In this document: positions 15,318-22,435 of the stretch, piece by piece
Numbering within the stretch: the first letter of the stretch is position 1
Layout: every line of letters begins with the position of its first letter
Assembly (NCBI RefSeq): GCF_004571065.1
Contig: NZ_SPQN01000040.1
Coordinates: 1-38,408, forward strand
DNA: 38,408 nucleotides
Source: Geodermatophilus sp. DF01-2
Lineage (GTDB): Bacteria; Actinomycetota; Actinomycetes; Mycobacteriales; Geodermatophilaceae
Reading direction: 5' to 3'
The notes under the pieces: generated by a model
The model's input: the letters and a program-made list of their open reading frames with translations, nothing else
The model's database searches: none
Told to the model about the DNA's origin: nothing
Position numbers and translations under genes: made by a program

Positions 15318-16451
15318 GTGATCGCCGGGGCGCAGCAGCGCGAGTCCACCGCCCTCCCCCCGGCACCCCCGCCGGCCGCCGCCGAGATCGAGCGGATCCG
15401 TGCGGCCGTCTCCACCGCGCTGGCCCGCTTCCTCGACGTCCAGCGGCAGACGCTGGCCGAGATGGACGACGCCCTGCTGCCGGTGGTCGACGAGCTCCGC
15501 GCCCTCGCCGACGGCGGCAAGCGGCTGCGTCCCCTGTTCGCCTACTGGGGCTGGCGCGGGGTGCGCGGTCACCACCCCGAGGACGGCCCGGCCGAGGACG
15601 ACGCGGCCGTGCTACGGGCGGTCGCCGCGCTGGAGTTCGTGCACGCCAGCGCCCTGGTCCACGACGACGTCATGGACGGCGCGCTGACCCGCCGGGGCCG
15701 CCCGGCCACCCACGTCGGCTTCGCCTCCCGGCACGGCGACGGCCGGCTCGCCGGGGACGGCGACGCCTTCGGGGTCGGCGCGGCGATCCTCATCGGCGAC
15801 CTGGCCCTGGTCTGGTCCGACGAGCTGCTGCGCTGCTCGGGCCTCTCCCCCGCCGCACTCGCCCGCTCGCGGACCGTCTGGGACACCATGCGCACCGAGG
15901 TGACCGCCGGGCAGTACCTGGACCTGCTGCGCGCCGCCGGCGGCCTGCCCGGCGCGCAGGGGGCGCTCACCGTGGCCCGCTACAAGAGCGCCGGCTACAC
16001 CGTGCAGCGACCGCTGCAGCTGGGCGCGGCCATCGCCGGCGCCGGCGAGCGCGTCGCGGAGGTCTACTCCACCATCGGCCTGCCGCTCGGCGAGGCGTTC
16101 CAGCTGCGCGACGACGTCCTCGGGGTGTTCGGCGACCCATCCGTCACCGGCAAGTCCGCCGACGACGACCTGCGCGAGGGCAAGCAGACGCTGCTCGTCG
16201 CGCTGGCCGAGGAGGCCGCGGACGCCGCCGGCCGCCGGCTGATCGCCGAGCTGCTCGGCAACTCCGACGCCGACGACTTCGACGCGCTGCGGGCGCTCAT
16301 CGAGAGCACCGGCGCCCGCGCCCGGGTCGAGGAGCGCATCGCCGAGCGCACCGCCCTGGCCCGGACCGCCATCGCCGAGGCGCCGCTCGCCGAGGACGCC
16401 CGCGCCGCGCTGGACGCGCTCGCCGTCGCCGCGACCACCCGCACCGCCTGA
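15318..16451 (+). CDS. crtE: Geranylgeranyl diphosphate synthase (polyprenyl synthetase)
   Basis: The 377-residue protein has both aspartate-rich motifs of trans-prenyltransferases: [15 protein letters not shown] (first DDxxD, about residues 116-120) and [13 protein letters not shown] (about 264-272). Between them are [14 protein letters not shown] and the GQYLDLL segment. It condenses IPP units to GGPP, the C20 precursor that CrtB dimerises. It starts the crtE-crtI-crtB run, overlapping crtI by TGATG. The proline-rich N-terminus of about 20 residues is likely flexible. The gene sits beside metF, where mycobacteria have idsA2, so it may also serve general prenyl metabolism. Confidence 0.93.
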   Translation: MIAGAQQRESTALPPAPPPAAAEIERIRAAVSTALARFLDVQRQTLAEMDDALLPVVDELRALADGGKRLRPLFAYWGWRGVRGHHPEDGPAEDDAAVLRAVAALEFVHASALVHDDVMDGALTRRGRPATHVGFASRHGDGRLAGDGDAFGVGAAILIGDLALVWSDELLRCSGLSPAALARSRTVWDTMRTEVTAGQYLDLLRAAGGLPGAQGALTVARYKSAGYTVQRPLQLGAAIAGAGERVAEVYSTIGLPLGEAFQLRDDVLGVFGDPSVTGKSADDDLREGKQTLLVALAEEAADAAGRRLIAELLGNSDADDFDALRALIESTGARARVEERIAERTALARTAIAEAPLAEDARAALDALAVAATTRTA

Positions 16452-18022
16452 TGGTCCGCACCGTCCCCGGGCGCACCGACCGCGTCGTCGTCGTCGGCGC
16501 GGGCCTCGCCGGGCTGTCGGCCGCCCTGCGGCTGCGCGGGGCCGGGCGGGAGGTCACCGTCGTCGAGCGCGGGTCCGGGCCCGGCGGCCGCGCCGGGCGG
16601 GTCGAGGAGCGCGGCTACGCCCTCGACACCGGGCCGTCGGTGTTCACCGCCCCGGAGCTGGTCGCCGACACCCTCGCCGCGGTGGGCGACGAGCTCGAGG
16701 ACCGGCTGACCCTCGTCCCGTTGGAGACCACCTACCGGGCGCGGTTCGCCGACGGCTCGCACCTCGACGTGCACGCCGACCCGGACGCCTTCGCCGCCGA
16801 GGTGGAGACGCTGTGCGGGCCGGGCGAGGCCGTCGCGCTGCGCCGGTACCTGGCCGACCTGGCCGCGCTCTACCGGCTGCAACTGCACACCTTCATCGAC
16901 CGCAACCTCGACACCCCGCTGGACCTGCTCGGCCCCGAGCTCGTGCAGCTGGTCCGGCGCGGCGGGTTCGGCCGGCTCTCCCGGCACGTCGAGCGGCACT
17001 TCACCGACGACCGGCTGCGCCGGCTGTTCAGCTTCCAGGCCCTCTACGCCGGGGTCAGCCCGTACCGGGCGATCGCCGCCTACGCCGTCATCGCCCAGCT
17101 CGACATCGGTGCCGGTGTCTGGCACCCGGTGGGCGGGATCGCCGCCGTCCCCCGGGCACTGGCCGCCGCGGGCGCCGACGCCGGGGTGGCGTTCCGGTAC
17201 GGGGCGTCGGTCGAACGGCTCGAGGTCACCGGGTCGCGGGTCACCGGCGTGCTGACCGACGACGGCGAGCGGCTGCCCGCCGACGCCGTCGTCGTCGCCG
17301 TCGACCGGCCGGAGGTGCTGGTACCCGGGTTCACCCGCCGGCGGCGACCGGTCTACTCGCCGTCCTGCGTGGCCGTGCACGTCGGCGCCCGCGCCGAGCT
17401 GCCGGGACAGGCGCACCACACGATCAGCTTCGGCGCGGCATGGCGGGAGGTGTTCGACGAGCTCACCCGCGACGGGCGACGCCTCGGCGGGGGTTCCGGG
17501 GCTCGGCGGGGAAGGATCATGACCGACCCGAGCCTGCTGGTCAGCATGCCGTCGCGCACCGACCGCAGCCTCGCACCCGAGGGCGGCCAGGTGCTCAGCG
17601 TCGTCGCGCCCACCCCGAACCTGGACCCGCACAGCGGCGGCAACCCCGACCTGGACTGGACGGCGCTCGGCCCCCGCTACCGCGACGAGGTGCTCGCCGT
17701 GCTGGAGGCCCGCGGCTGGACCGGGCTGACCGGCGCGATCGAGGTCGAGCACGTCGACACCCCGAGGACCTGGGCGGCGCAGGGCATGGCGGCCGGAACG
17801 CCGTTCGCGCTGGCGCACACCTTCGGCCAGACCGGCCCCTTCCGGACGCCGACGCTGCCCCGGCGCGGCCCGGAGAACGTCGTCCTCGCCGGCTCCTCGG
17901 TGCAGCCGGGCGTCGGCGTGCCGATGGTCGTCATCAGCGGCCGGCTCGCCGCGGAACGCATCACCGGCCCGTCCTCCGGTGCCGGTATCGCGACGAAGGC
18001 GGACGGGGCGGTGGCCCGGTGA
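16451..18022 (+). CDS. crtI: Phytoene desaturase
   Basis: The protein has 523 residues. The N-terminal FAD motif is VVVVGAGLAGLSAALRLRGA and is followed by VVERGSGPGGRAGRVEERGY and LDTGPSVFT. The C-terminal signature is ENVVLAGSSVQPGVGVPMVV, continuing to SGRLAAERI. CrtI uses FAD to desaturate phytoene stepwise to lycopene at the membrane. The mid-region SFQALYAGVSPYRAIAAYAV is typical for the family. It overlaps crtE (TGATG) and crtB (GTGA), so the three are co-translated. The C-terminal 15 residues are a non-conserved tail. Confidence 0.95.
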   Translation: MVRTVPGRTDRVVVVGAGLAGLSAALRLRGAGREVTVVERGSGPGGRAGRVEERGYALDTGPSVFTAPELVADTLAAVGDELEDRLTLVPLETTYRARFADGSHLDVHADPDAFAAEVETLCGPGEAVALRRYLADLAALYRLQLHTFIDRNLDTPLDLLGPELVQLVRRGGFGRLSRHVERHFTDDRLRRLFSFQALYAGVSPYRAIAAYAVIAQLDIGAGVWHPVGGIAAVPRALAAAGADAGVAFRYGASVERLEVTGSRVTGVLTDDGERLPADAVVVAVDRPEVLVPGFTRRRRPVYSPSCVAVHVGARAELPGQAHHTISFGAAWREVFDELTRDGRRLGGGSGARRGRIMTDPSLLVSMPSRTDRSLAPEGGQVLSVVAPTPNLDPHSGGNPDLDWTALGPRYRDEVLAVLEARGWTGLTGAIEVEHVDTPRTWAAQGMAAGTPFALAHTFGQTGPFRTPTLPRRGPENVVLAGSSVQPGVGVPMVVISGRLAAERITGPSSGAGIATKADGAVAR

Positions 18023-18972
18023 CGCTTACCGACCCGCCCCGCACCCAGGCCGAGCGGCAGGCCCGGCTGGACGCCGCCTACCGGCACTGCGCCGCGATCG
18101 CCGCCCACCACGGCAAGAGCTACCACCTGGCCACCCGGCTGCTGACCCCCGACCGGCGTCCGGCGATCCACGCCCTCTACGCCGCCGCCCGCACCGCCGA
18201 CGACCTCGTCGACCACCCCGGCACCGACCCCGAGCGCGACCTCGCCGACTGGTCCCGCGCGCTGCTCGCCGAGCTGGAGGCCGGCTGGTCCGACGACCCG
18301 GTGCGGCTGGCGACCGTGCACACCAACCGCCGGTACCGGATCCCGGTCGAGCACCTGGTCGACTTCCTCGCCGCCATGACCAGCGACCTCACCGTCACCG
18401 GCTACGCCGACCTGGACGCCCTCGACCGCTACACGTGGGGGTCGGCAGCGGTCATCGGGCTGCAGGTGCTCCCCGTCCTGGGCACCGCGCCGGGCGTGGC
18501 CCGCGAGGAGGCCGCGCCGCATGCGATCGCGCTGGGCGAGGCGTTCCAGCTGACCAACTTCCTCCGCGACGTCGCCGAGGACGCCGACCGCGGCCGGGTC
18601 TACCTGCCCGCGGACCTCATGGCCGCGCACGGCGTGACCCGCGAGCAGCTGGCGGCCAAGCGGCACGACGCGAACTTCCGGGAGCTGATGCGCGAGATGG
18701 TCGCGATCGTGCGCCGCCGCTACGACGACGCCGCCCCTGGGACGCCGATGCTGGCGCCGGAGTCGCGGGACTGCGTGCGGGCCGCCACCGACCTCTACGG
18801 CGGCATCCTCACCGAGATCGAGCGGGCCGACTACCGGGTGCTCGACCGCCGGGTGCGGGTGTCCAGGCCGCGGCGCCTGGCGGTGTTCGCCCGCCGGTTG
18901 ACCGCCGCCCAGCTGGCCAGGGTGAGGGTGACCATGGCGAAGCCGAACAGCAGGTCCTCGACCGGCGCGTAG
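18019..18972 (+). CDS. crtB: Phytoene synthase
   Basis: The 317-residue protein has HHGKSYHLATRLLTPDRRPA and IHALYAAARTADDLVDHPG (first Asp-rich motif, about residues 61-65), then LGEAFQLTNFLRDVAEDADR (second motif, about 185-189) and RVYLP. It joins two GGPP molecules head-to-head to phytoene. The GTG start overlaps crtI. The last 47 codons are antisense to the 3' part of crtYd: the conserved helix ends near AVFARRL, and the remaining tail is read from the complement of crtYd's conserved EDLLFGFA region. This suggests a past loss of the original stop. Confidence 0.95.
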   Translation: MTLTDPPRTQAERQARLDAAYRHCAAIAAHHGKSYHLATRLLTPDRRPAIHALYAAARTADDLVDHPGTDPERDLADWSRALLAELEAGWSDDPVRLATVHTNRRYRIPVEHLVDFLAAMTSDLTVTGYADLDALDRYTWGSAAVIGLQVLPVLGTAPGVAREEAAPHAIALGEAFQLTNFLRDVAEDADRGRVYLPADLMAAHGVTREQLAAKRHDANFRELMREMVAIVRRRYDDAAPGTPMLAPESRDCVRAATDLYGGILTEIERADYRVLDRRVRVSRPRRLAVFARRLTAAQLARVRVTMAKPNSRSSTGA

Positions 18973-19178
18973 GCGATCCGCGGGCCCCAGACGGTGTCCG
19001 GGTCGTAGGTGACGACCCCCAGGCCGGTGAGCACGCCGTTCATCAGCAGCTGGAAGGTCACGATGATCGCGTAGGCCACCCAGAACACCGGCCGGGTGAC
19101 CATGCGGGTGCGGTAGACGGCCAGGTCCACGACGAGGACGGCGGCCACGGCCAGCACGGCCAGCGCGGAGTAGCTCAC
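18831..19178 (-). CDS. crtYd: Lycopene cyclase domain protein, CrtYd subunit
   Basis: The protein has 115 residues and three membrane helices. The family motif is WGPRIAYAPVEDLLFGFAMV (about residues 64-82), preceded by FQLLMNGVLTGLGVVTYDPD. CrtYc and CrtYd together form the heterodimeric lycopene cyclase of Gram-positive bacteria. Whether the ring is beta or epsilon cannot be told, though a 4-ketolase gene nearby favours beta. Residues 69-115 are encoded opposite crtB. The Arg-rich last 25 residues look like read-through into crtB antisense. The GTG start overlaps the stop of a 36-codon ORF that separates it from crtYc. Confidence 0.9.
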   Translation of the reverse strand: MSYSALAVLAVAAVLVVDLAVYRTRMVTRPVFWVAYAIIVTFQLLMNGVLTGLGVVTYDPDTVWGPRIAYAPVEDLLFGFAMVTLTLASWAAVNRRANTARRRGLDTRTRRSSTR

Positions 19179-19285
19179 GGCCGCTCCCCTGACACCCGGC
19201 TCTGCCGGCGGGTTCCGCGCTCCTCCGGCGACATGTCACCGGCAGAGCGGGGAGGACGCCGGCACAGCGGGACGGCCGGGCTCAC
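19175..19285 (-). CDS. Small Arg/Pro-rich ORF between crtYc and crtYd, 36 aa
   Basis: A GTG at 19285 overlaps the crtYc stop and the TGA at 19177-19175 overlaps the crtYd start, so the frame is joined by GTGA on both sides. The peptide is Arg/Pro/Ser-rich with no known motif (CRRPPRSAGDMSPEERG in the middle). The DNA contains inverted repeats (GCTCTGCCGG / CCGGCAGAGC; CCGGCGACATGTCACCGG). Both ends carry a GAGCGG...TGAGC sequence, as if a short element entered a former direct crtYc-crtYd overlap. It may simply keep ribosomes moving to crtYd. Confidence 0.4.
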   Translation of the reverse strand: MSPAVPLCRRPPRSAGDMSPEERGTRRQSRVSGERP

Positions 19286-19626
19286 CGCTCGGTCTCCTCG
19301 GCGGGGTAGCCGGCGTCCCAGCCGGTCACCTTCCGCACCGCCTCCAGCGCGAGCACCGAGCACAGCGGGACGACGAGGAAGAACAGCACCTCCTCGACCG
19401 GGATGCCCCCCGGCAGCCGGACGCCGAGGGTCAGCTCGCGGGAGTAGTCCCAGTGGCCCTGGGCGATGGCGTAGAGCACCCAGGTCACGAACACGGCGAA
19501 CTCCGGCGCGACCGCCACCAGCAGCCGCCGCCAGCGGGCGTACACCCGCACCCGCAGCAGCAGTTCCAGCGGCGCGGTGACGAGCAGGCAGCCGGCCAGC
19601 AGCGCGAGGTAGGTCAGCTGGCCCAC
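19282..19626 (-). CDS. crtYc: Lycopene cyclase domain protein, CrtYc subunit
   Basis: The 114-residue protein has three membrane helices. Family features are [20 protein letters not shown] at the N-terminus, the [18 protein letters not shown] segment and [20 protein letters not shown] (PxEE motif). It is the partner of CrtYd in the heterodimeric lycopene cyclase. GTG 19626 has GGGAG upstream. Its stop overlaps the GTG of the small ORF. The crtYc-crtYd pair is transcribed against crtE-crtI-crtB, so cyclisation can be controlled separately from lycopene synthesis. Confidence 0.93.
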   Translation of the reverse strand: MGQLTYLALLAGCLLVTAPLELLLRVRVYARWRRLLVAVAPEFAVFVTWVLYAIAQGHWDYSRELTLGVRLPGGIPVEEVLFFLVVPLCSVLALEAVRKVTGWDAGYPAEETER

Positions 19627-19654
19627 GCCACCCGCTCCCTCCGCCCGCCCCGGC

Positions 19655-19978
19655 TCAGAACGCCAGCGCCTGGGCCCGGCGGGTGACCTCGCCGTGCCGG
19701 TCGCCGCGCAGCGCCTCGACCGGCGTGCCGGGCAGTGTCTCGTCGGCGCGGAACAGCCACTCGAAGGCCTCCTCGTCGCTGAACCCGCCGTCCTTGAGGA
19801 CGGTGATCAGCCCCGGCAGGTGCTTGAGGACGGCGCCGTCCTGGAGGAAGTCGGCCGGGATGCGGCTGTTGCCGCTGCCGGGGACGGCCATGAGCTTGTG
19901 CTCGCGCAGCAGCTGGCGGACCCGGTTCGGCGAGACCCCCAGTACGTCGGCCACCTCCGCGGGAGTGAGCGTCTCCAT
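19655..19978 (-). CDS. Rv2175c-family winged helix-turn-helix DNA-binding protein
   Basis: The 107-residue protein has an excisionase/MerR-like helix-turn-helix at the N-terminus, [20 protein letters not shown], then the wing-like [14 protein letters not shown]. The C-terminal half matches the Rv2175c family: [20 protein letters not shown] and [19 protein letters not shown]. In M. tuberculosis Rv2175c binds DNA and is a substrate of the neighbouring kinase PknL, which blocks binding. A PknL-like kinase lies 2.5 kb away at 22436. It sits immediately upstream of crtYc on the same strand (28 bp), so it could be co-transcribed with the cyclase genes. Confidence 0.9.
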   Translation of the reverse strand: METLTPAEVADVLGVSPNRVRQLLREHKLMAVPGSGNSRIPADFLQDGAVLKHLPGLITVLKDGGFSDEEAFEWLFRADETLPGTPVEALRGDRHGEVTRRAQALAF

Positions 19979-20049
19979 GGCGTCCCAGCCTATGGTCCGC
20001 AGGGCCCGCCGTCCGCCGGGACGCCGTCGTCCCGGCCGACCGCCCTCGC

Positions 20050-20055
20050 TACGAT
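20050..20055 (+). promoter_or_regulatory. Predicted -10 box for the glyA transcript
   Basis: TACGAT lies just ahead of the riboswitch aptamer and would start transcription around 20062, so that the aptamer is at the very 5' end of the RNA. No good -35 is seen. Confidence 0.5.
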
Positions 20056-20059
20056 CGGA

Positions 20060-20140
20060 CGCAGGCCGTGACTGGCGCTGCAGAGGTGGACCACCACCGG
20101 GGAGCGGCCCGCACCACCCCGCCGGGCGCCTGGGCACCTG
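20060..20140 (+). ncRNA. ZTP (pfl) riboswitch
   Basis: All conserved blocks of the pfl motif are present in order: GTGACTGGCG (20069-20077 region), a variable stem (GGTGG ACCACC), ACCGGGGAGC (about 20096-20105), and the pseudoknot arm GCGCCTGGGCAC (about 20126-20137). The aptamer senses the folate-stress alarmones ZTP/ZMP and commonly turns on glyA, folD and purH. Here it lies 30-110 nt upstream of the glyA start. The stretch 20141-20171 would be the expression platform and includes the GGAG ribosome site. Boundaries are approximate. Confidence 0.94.
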
Positions 20141-20171
20141 TCTCGTCGTCCCCTCGCGCTGGAGCCCTGCC

Positions 20172-21632
20172 ATGACCGACGCAGCCATGACCGACGGAAC
20201 CGCCGCCACCGTCTCCGCCGCCTACCGGAGTGCCCTGCAGGTCATCGGGGCCGTCGAGCCCCGGGTGGCCGACGCGATCGGCGCCGAGCTCGCCGACCAG
20301 CGGGCCTCGCTGAAGCTGATCGCCAGCGAGAACTACGCCAGCCCCGCCGTGCTGCTCACCATGGGCAACTGGCTCTCCGACAAGTACGCCGAGGGCACCG
20401 TCGGGCACCGCTTCTACGCCGGGTGCCAGAACGTCGACACCGTCGAGGCGCTGGCCGCCGAGCACGCCCGCGAGCTGTTCGGCGCCCCCCACGCCTACGT
20501 CCAGCCGCACTCGGGCATCGACGCCAACCTGGTCGCCTTCTGGGCGGTGCTGGCCTCCCGCGTGGAGTCCCCGGCGCTGGAGAAGGCCGGTGTCCGGCAC
20601 GTCAACGAGCTGACCGACGCCGACTGGTCGGCGCTGCGCCGGGAGCTCGGCGACCAGCGGATGCTCGGCATGTCCCTGGACGCCGGCGGCCACCTCACCC
20701 ACGGCTTCCGGCCCAACATCAGCGGCAAGATGTTCGAGCAGTCCTCCTACGGCACCGACCCGGGGACCGGCCTGCTCGACTACGCCGCGGTGCGGGATCG
20801 GGCGCGGGAGTTCCGGCCGCTCGTCCTCATGGCCGGTTACTCCGCCTACCCCCGGCGGGTCGACTTCGCGGCGATGCGGGAGATCGCCGACGAGGTGGGC
20901 GCCACCCTGGTCGTCGACATGGCCCACTTCGCCGGCCTGGTCGCCGGCAAGGTGTTCACCGGCGACTTCGACCCGGTGCCGCACGCCCACGTGGTCACGA
21001 CGACGACGCACAAGTCGCTGCGCGGCCCCCGCGGCGGCATGGTGCTGGCCCAGCCGGAGTTCGCCGACGCCGTCGACCGCGGTTGCCCGATGGTGCTCGG
21101 CGGCCCGCTGCCGCAGGTCATGGCCGCCAAGGCGGTCGCCCTCGCCGAGGCGCGACAGCCGGCCTTCGCCGGGTACGCCCAGCGCGTCGTCGACAACGCC
21201 GTCGCGCTGGCCGAGGGGCTCACCCGCCGGGGCGCCACGCTGGTCACCGGGGGCACCGACAACCACCTGGTGCTCGTCGACGTGTCCGGCTTCGGCCTCA
21301 CCGGCCGGCAGGCGGAGTCCGCGCTGCTGGACGCCGGCATCGTCACCAACCGCAACGCCGTCCCGGCCGACCCGAACGGCGCCTGGTACACCTCCGGCAT
21401 CCGGCTGGGCACGCCGGCGCTGACCACCCGCGGCTTCGGGGCCGAGGAGTTCGACCGCACCGCCGAGCTCGTCGTCGACGTGCTGTCGCACACCACGCCG
21501 ACCGCCAGCCGCGACGGCTCGCCGTCCAAGGCCCGGTACGCGACGGCCGACGGGCTGGCCGACCGGACCCGCGACGCGGCCACCGAGCTGCTCGACCGCC
21601 ACCCCCTCTACCCCGGCCTCGAACTCGGCTGA
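20172..21632 (+). CDS. glyA: Serine hydroxymethyltransferase (long form)
   Basis: The protein has 486 residues. SHMT landmarks are [15 protein letters not shown], the [20 protein letters not shown] block, [28 protein letters not shown], the PLP-lysine site [16 protein letters not shown] (Lys about 281) and [16 protein letters not shown]. It interconverts serine and glycine with THF. It is about 60 residues longer than E. coli GlyA because of an insertion after [10 protein letters not shown] ([20 protein letters not shown] through [16 protein letters not shown]). The start has GGAG 8 nt upstream. The ZTP riboswitch links its expression to folate status. Confidence 0.95.
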   Translation: MTDAAMTDGTAATVSAAYRSALQVIGAVEPRVADAIGAELADQRASLKLIASENYASPAVLLTMGNWLSDKYAEGTVGHRFYAGCQNVDTVEALAAEHARELFGAPHAYVQPHSGIDANLVAFWAVLASRVESPALEKAGVRHVNELTDADWSALRRELGDQRMLGMSLDAGGHLTHGFRPNISGKMFEQSSYGTDPGTGLLDYAAVRDRAREFRPLVLMAGYSAYPRRVDFAAMREIADEVGATLVVDMAHFAGLVAGKVFTGDFDPVPHAHVVTTTTHKSLRGPRGGMVLAQPEFADAVDRGCPMVLGGPLPQVMAAKAVALAEARQPAFAGYAQRVVDNAVALAEGLTRRGATLVTGGTDNHLVLVDVSGFGLTGRQAESALLDAGIVTNRNAVPADPNGAWYTSGIRLGTPALTTRGFGAEEFDRTAELVVDVLSHTTPTASRDGSPSKARYATADGLADRTRDAATELLDRHPLYPGLELG

Positions 21633-21716
21633 GCTCGCGCGCTCGGGCGGGCGCACGGGCCCGGGCTCGGCGTCCCGCACCACGCACCCGCCCACGTGTC
21701 GATCCGGTGACCTTGC

Positions 21717-21728
21717 CGTGACCGGCGT
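21717..21728 (+). repeat. CGTGACCGGYGT direct repeat, copy 1
   Basis: CGTGACCGGCGT occurs here and at 22298-22309, with CGTGACCGGTGT at 22345-22356. The copies flank the 148-aa membrane protein gene and precede the kinase promoter. The two right-hand copies lie within the near-palindrome CGGTCGTGACCGG. Confidence 0.4.
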
Positions 21729-21835
21729 TTTTCGGCACGGCCCCCGGGCACCCGGCCTCGGCGTCGACCTGGGCACGCCGGGTCGGTCGGAGCACTGTGC
21801 TGCCCGACGCCGATCTCCACCCGCCGGAGGCTCCG

Positions 21836-22282
21836 ATGGACGTCCTGCAGACCCTTCTCCTCGGCCTGGTGGCCGGCGCGATCGCCACGGTGCTGTTCAC
21901 CGCGGTGGAGTACGCGGAGATGGCGGTGACCCGACGTCCGACCAGTCTCGTGCCGGGGAAGGTCTTCGTCGCCATGACCGGCGGGAATCCGCAGACGGAC
22001 ACCGAGCGCGCCCGGAAGTGGAACCTCCCGACGCACCTCATGCACGGCACCGGCCTGGGGTTGGTCTTCGCGGCCCTGTCCCTGCTGGACCTGTCGGCCA
22101 CGCTGACCACGGTGCTCTTCTACGTCGTGCTCCTCGGCGGCGACTGGCTGCTGTACAGCGCGCTCGGCGTCACCAAGCCCGCCGAGTGGAGCGGCGCCGA
22201 CTGGGCCCGCGAGGTCGGTCTGAAGGCGGTCTTCGCCTTCCTCCTCGGCATCGCCTTCTACACGCTCATCGAGCTCTTCTGA
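21836..22282 (+). CDS. Hypothetical membrane protein, 148 aa
   Basis: Not recognised. ATG 21836 has GGAGG 7 nt upstream. There are four likely membrane helices: TLLLGLVAGAIATVLFTAVE, GLGLVFAALSLLDLSATLTT, VLFYVVLLGGDWLLYSALGV and VGLKAVFAFLLGIAFYTLIE. A loop with NPQTDTERARKWNLPTHLMH lies between the first two. The 203 bp upstream (21633-21835) hold no gene that I can support. A hairpin follows, so it is probably monocistronic. Confidence 0.75.
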   Translation: MDVLQTLLLGLVAGAIATVLFTAVEYAEMAVTRRPTSLVPGKVFVAMTGGNPQTDTERARKWNLPTHLMHGTGLGLVFAALSLLDLSATLTTVLFYVVLLGGDWLLYSALGVTKPAEWSGADWAREVGLKAVFAFLLGIAFYTLIELF

Positions 22283-22302
22283 GCCTCCCGCTCCGGTCGT
22301 GA

Positions 22303-22332
22303 CCGGCGTCCGGCTCCGGGTCCGGACGCCGG
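22303..22332 (+). terminator. Hairpin after the membrane protein gene
   Basis: CCGGCGTCCGG (22303-22313) and CCGGACGCCGG (22322-22332) form a perfect 11-bp stem with an 8-nt loop, 21 nt after the stop at 22282. The left arm overlaps one copy of the CGTGACCGG repeat. Confidence 0.65.
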
Positions 22333-22340
22333 CCGCCCCA

Positions 22341-22353
22341 CGGTCGTGACCGG
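22341..22353. promoter_or_regulatory. Repeated near-palindrome upstream of the kinase promoter
   Basis: CGGTCGTGACCGG occurs at 22294-22306 and again here, 47 bp apart and about 70-130 bp upstream of the kinase -10 box. The outer GGTC/GACC arms are palindromic. It could be an operator for a dimeric regulator. No known consensus is matched. Confidence 0.3.
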
Positions 22354-22422
22354 TGTGACGGGTGAACCCGTTCCACCGGTCACCGCCCCGCGTGTGCGGA
22401 CCGCGCAGCCACGGGGCGCTCC

Positions 22423-22428
22423 TACACT
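22423..22428 (+). promoter_or_regulatory. Predicted -10 box of the leaderless kinase gene
   Basis: TACACT ends 7 nt before the GTG at 22436. Transcription would begin at or one base before the start codon. It fixes the translation start; no ribosome site is present. Confidence 0.6.
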
Positions 22429-22435
22429 CGGCCGG

